NCBI GenBank assembly: GCA_003156235.1
Contig: PMGP01000262.1
Span: 1,216-13,501 of the forward strand
Direction of reading: 5' to 3'
Length of the DNA stretch: 12,286 bases
DNA from: Acidobacteriaceae bacterium
Lineage (GTDB): Bacteria; Acidobacteriota; Terriglobia; Terriglobales; Acidobacteriaceae
Made by a program: the position numbers and the translations under genes. Below the pieces are notes generated by a model. It was not told the DNA's origin, did no database searches, and saw only the letters and a program-made list of their open reading frames with translations. This document shows, piece by piece, positions 11,776 through 12,286 of this stretch; position 1 is the first letter of the stretch; the number at the start of each line of letters is the position of its first letter.

Positions 11776-11958
11776 ATGGAACCGACCAAAACCGATCCTG
11801 CAGTTGCAAACGATGTTCTGCATCTGGGCGGAAGCAAGCTGACCCCTGAAGAGATTGCCAAGGCCCTAGCCCACCACAAGCACCACCATAGCGGCGACCA
11901 GCCGCAGCAGGCCGCCGCCAAAGCGAGCGGTGGCAAAAAGGGCAAGCCCGGCAAATAG
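11776..11958 (+). CDS. Small His/Lys-rich hypothetical protein
   Basis: This is a 60-residue protein starting at ATG 11776, five bases after AGGAGA (11765-11770). An in-frame ORF opens slightly upstream but crosses the ribosome binding site. The N-terminal half is acidic to neutral (M-E-P-T-K-T-D-P-A-V-A-N-D-V) and contains K-L-T-P-E-E-I-A-K-A-L, which would form a helix. A histidine cluster H-H-K-H-H-H follows at about residues 35-40. The tail is Lys/Gly-rich (G-G-K-K-G-K-P-G-K) and likely disordered. There is no signal peptide or membrane segment, so it is probably cytoplasmic. The His cluster could bind Ni, Zn or Cu and the tail could bind nucleic acid. I do not recognise a family. Good initiation context and codon use support it being a real gene. 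Confidence 0.72.
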   Translation: MEPTKTDPAVANDVLHLGGSKLTPEEIAKALAHHKHHHSGDQPQQAAAKASGGKKGKPGK

Positions 11959-11962
11959 CGCG

Positions 11963-11992
11963 CCCGGAATCCAGGGCCTCTGCGCTTCCGGG
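11963..11992 (+). terminator. Possible terminator after the small protein gene
   Basis: CCCGGAA (11963-11969) pairs with TTCCGGG (11986-11992) around a 16-nt loop, starting five bases past the stop codon. There is no T run after it, so it is at best a weak or Rho-assisted stop, or a 3'-end stabiliser. Confidence 0.35.
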
Positions 11993-12231
11993 ACGATGGC
12001 CAGAATTCAGCCCGTGCTGCCCTCAGGCCATGGCTGTGCTTTGTTGCCTCGTCCCGCCCGAAGGACAGGCAATTTGCGCCAACCGCCCACTATCGGCGAT
12101 ACTTAGGTGTTGTGTCTTGCAAGGCTGGACGAGTCCGTCTGGCCCACATCTGGCCGGAATGTCCATATCTGCCGGGTAAGACCCCCAAGAATCGCAACAG
12201 AGCACTGGAATCTGAAAGGAACCTTATCGCC
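11993..12231. other. Leader region of rpsP
   Basis: This gap of about 240 bp precedes rpsP. TTGCGC (12074-12079) and GATACT (12098-12103), 18 bp apart, form a weak promoter candidate with a leader of about 120 nt. GGACGAGTCC at about 12132-12141 can form a tiny hairpin. A long leader is common for ribosomal-protein operons, but I see no known regulatory motif. GAAAGGA (12214-12220) is the ribosome binding site. Confidence 0.35.
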
Positions 12232-12286
12232 GTGGTAATGATTCGTTTAGCGCGTTTTGGCGCACCCAAGCAGCCCTACTACCGCA
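12232..12286 (+). CDS. rpsP: Ribosomal protein S16, 5' end only
   Basis: The last codons of the window read V-V-M-I-R-L-A-R-F-G-A-P-K-Q-P-Y-Y-R, the highly conserved start of bacterial S16 (MIRLARFGxKxxPxYR), a small-subunit protein needed for 30S assembly. Two starts are in frame: GTG 12232 and ATG 12238. GAAAGGA at 12214-12220 is 11 bases from the GTG and 17 from the ATG, so GTG is better placed, giving an M-V-M-I-R-L start. The gene runs off the window. In most bacteria it heads the rpsP-(KH protein)-rimM-trmD-rplS operon, so those genes are expected next. This is the firmest chromosomal landmark in the window. Confidence 0.93.
   Translation, partial: MVMIRLARFGAPKQPYYR

Noticed and set aside
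12128..12150. GGACGAGTCC resembling part of a hammerhead ribozyme
   Set aside because: The CUGAUGA and GAAA core elements are absent, so only a small hairpin remains.

Overview
The window looks like chromosomal DNA of a free-living, moderately GC-rich Gram-negative bacterium, most likely an Acidobacteriota member (Terriglobia-like). This is an inference. It rests on several exported proteins with signal peptides, a PEP-CTERM protein, a DUF4139 protein, and noncoding repeats (GGGAATA-type heptads and CCTGAGCG...CGAACGGGG motifs) that I recall from such genomes but could not search for. There is no rRNA, tRNA, CRISPR, phage or intact transposase gene.

Layout, left to right. (1) The end of a YbhB/YbcL (PEBP) gene runs tail-to-tail into an SHS-type MFS transporter; as read, the two overlap by 106 bp. 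(2) A leader with G-rich heptads and overlapping palindromes precedes a secreted YceI-family protein and a secreted M1-peptidase-fold protein with C-terminal TPRs. That protein has lost every zinc ligand and catalytic residue that can be aligned. (3) An AT-rich gap leads to a PEP-CTERM protein. A bidirectional terminator separates it from a minus-strand pair: a PilZ protein and a NarL/LuxR-type regulator whose phosphorylation site reads Glu instead of Asp. (4) A VapBC-like toxin-antitoxin operon is preceded by four GATGCG half-sites, alternating in orientation at exactly 19-bp steps. (5) A cytidylate-kinase-like gene converges on a large DUF4139 gene. The ends of both genes carry GGG heptad repeats that form a 20-bp perfect inverted repeat. 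(6) An iron-sulfur flavoprotein-like gene has a 20-bp perfect palindrome just before its ribosome binding site and a 197-bp MITE-like element placed exactly at its stop codon. (7) A 60-residue His/Lys-rich protein follows, then the start of rpsP (ribosomal protein S16), a conserved housekeeping locus.

I see no single large operon. The likely functional units are PilZ plus LuxR (possible c-di-GMP-linked signalling), VapB plus VapC (self-regulated toxin-antitoxin), and perhaps YceI plus the M1-like protein (exported, same strand, 67 bp apart). The points most worth a second look are the dead M1 protein, the 19-bp operator ladder, the non-phosphorylatable receiver, the MITE-like element at a stop codon, and the G-rich repeats at gene ends. 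I did not find a convincing new multi-gene system.
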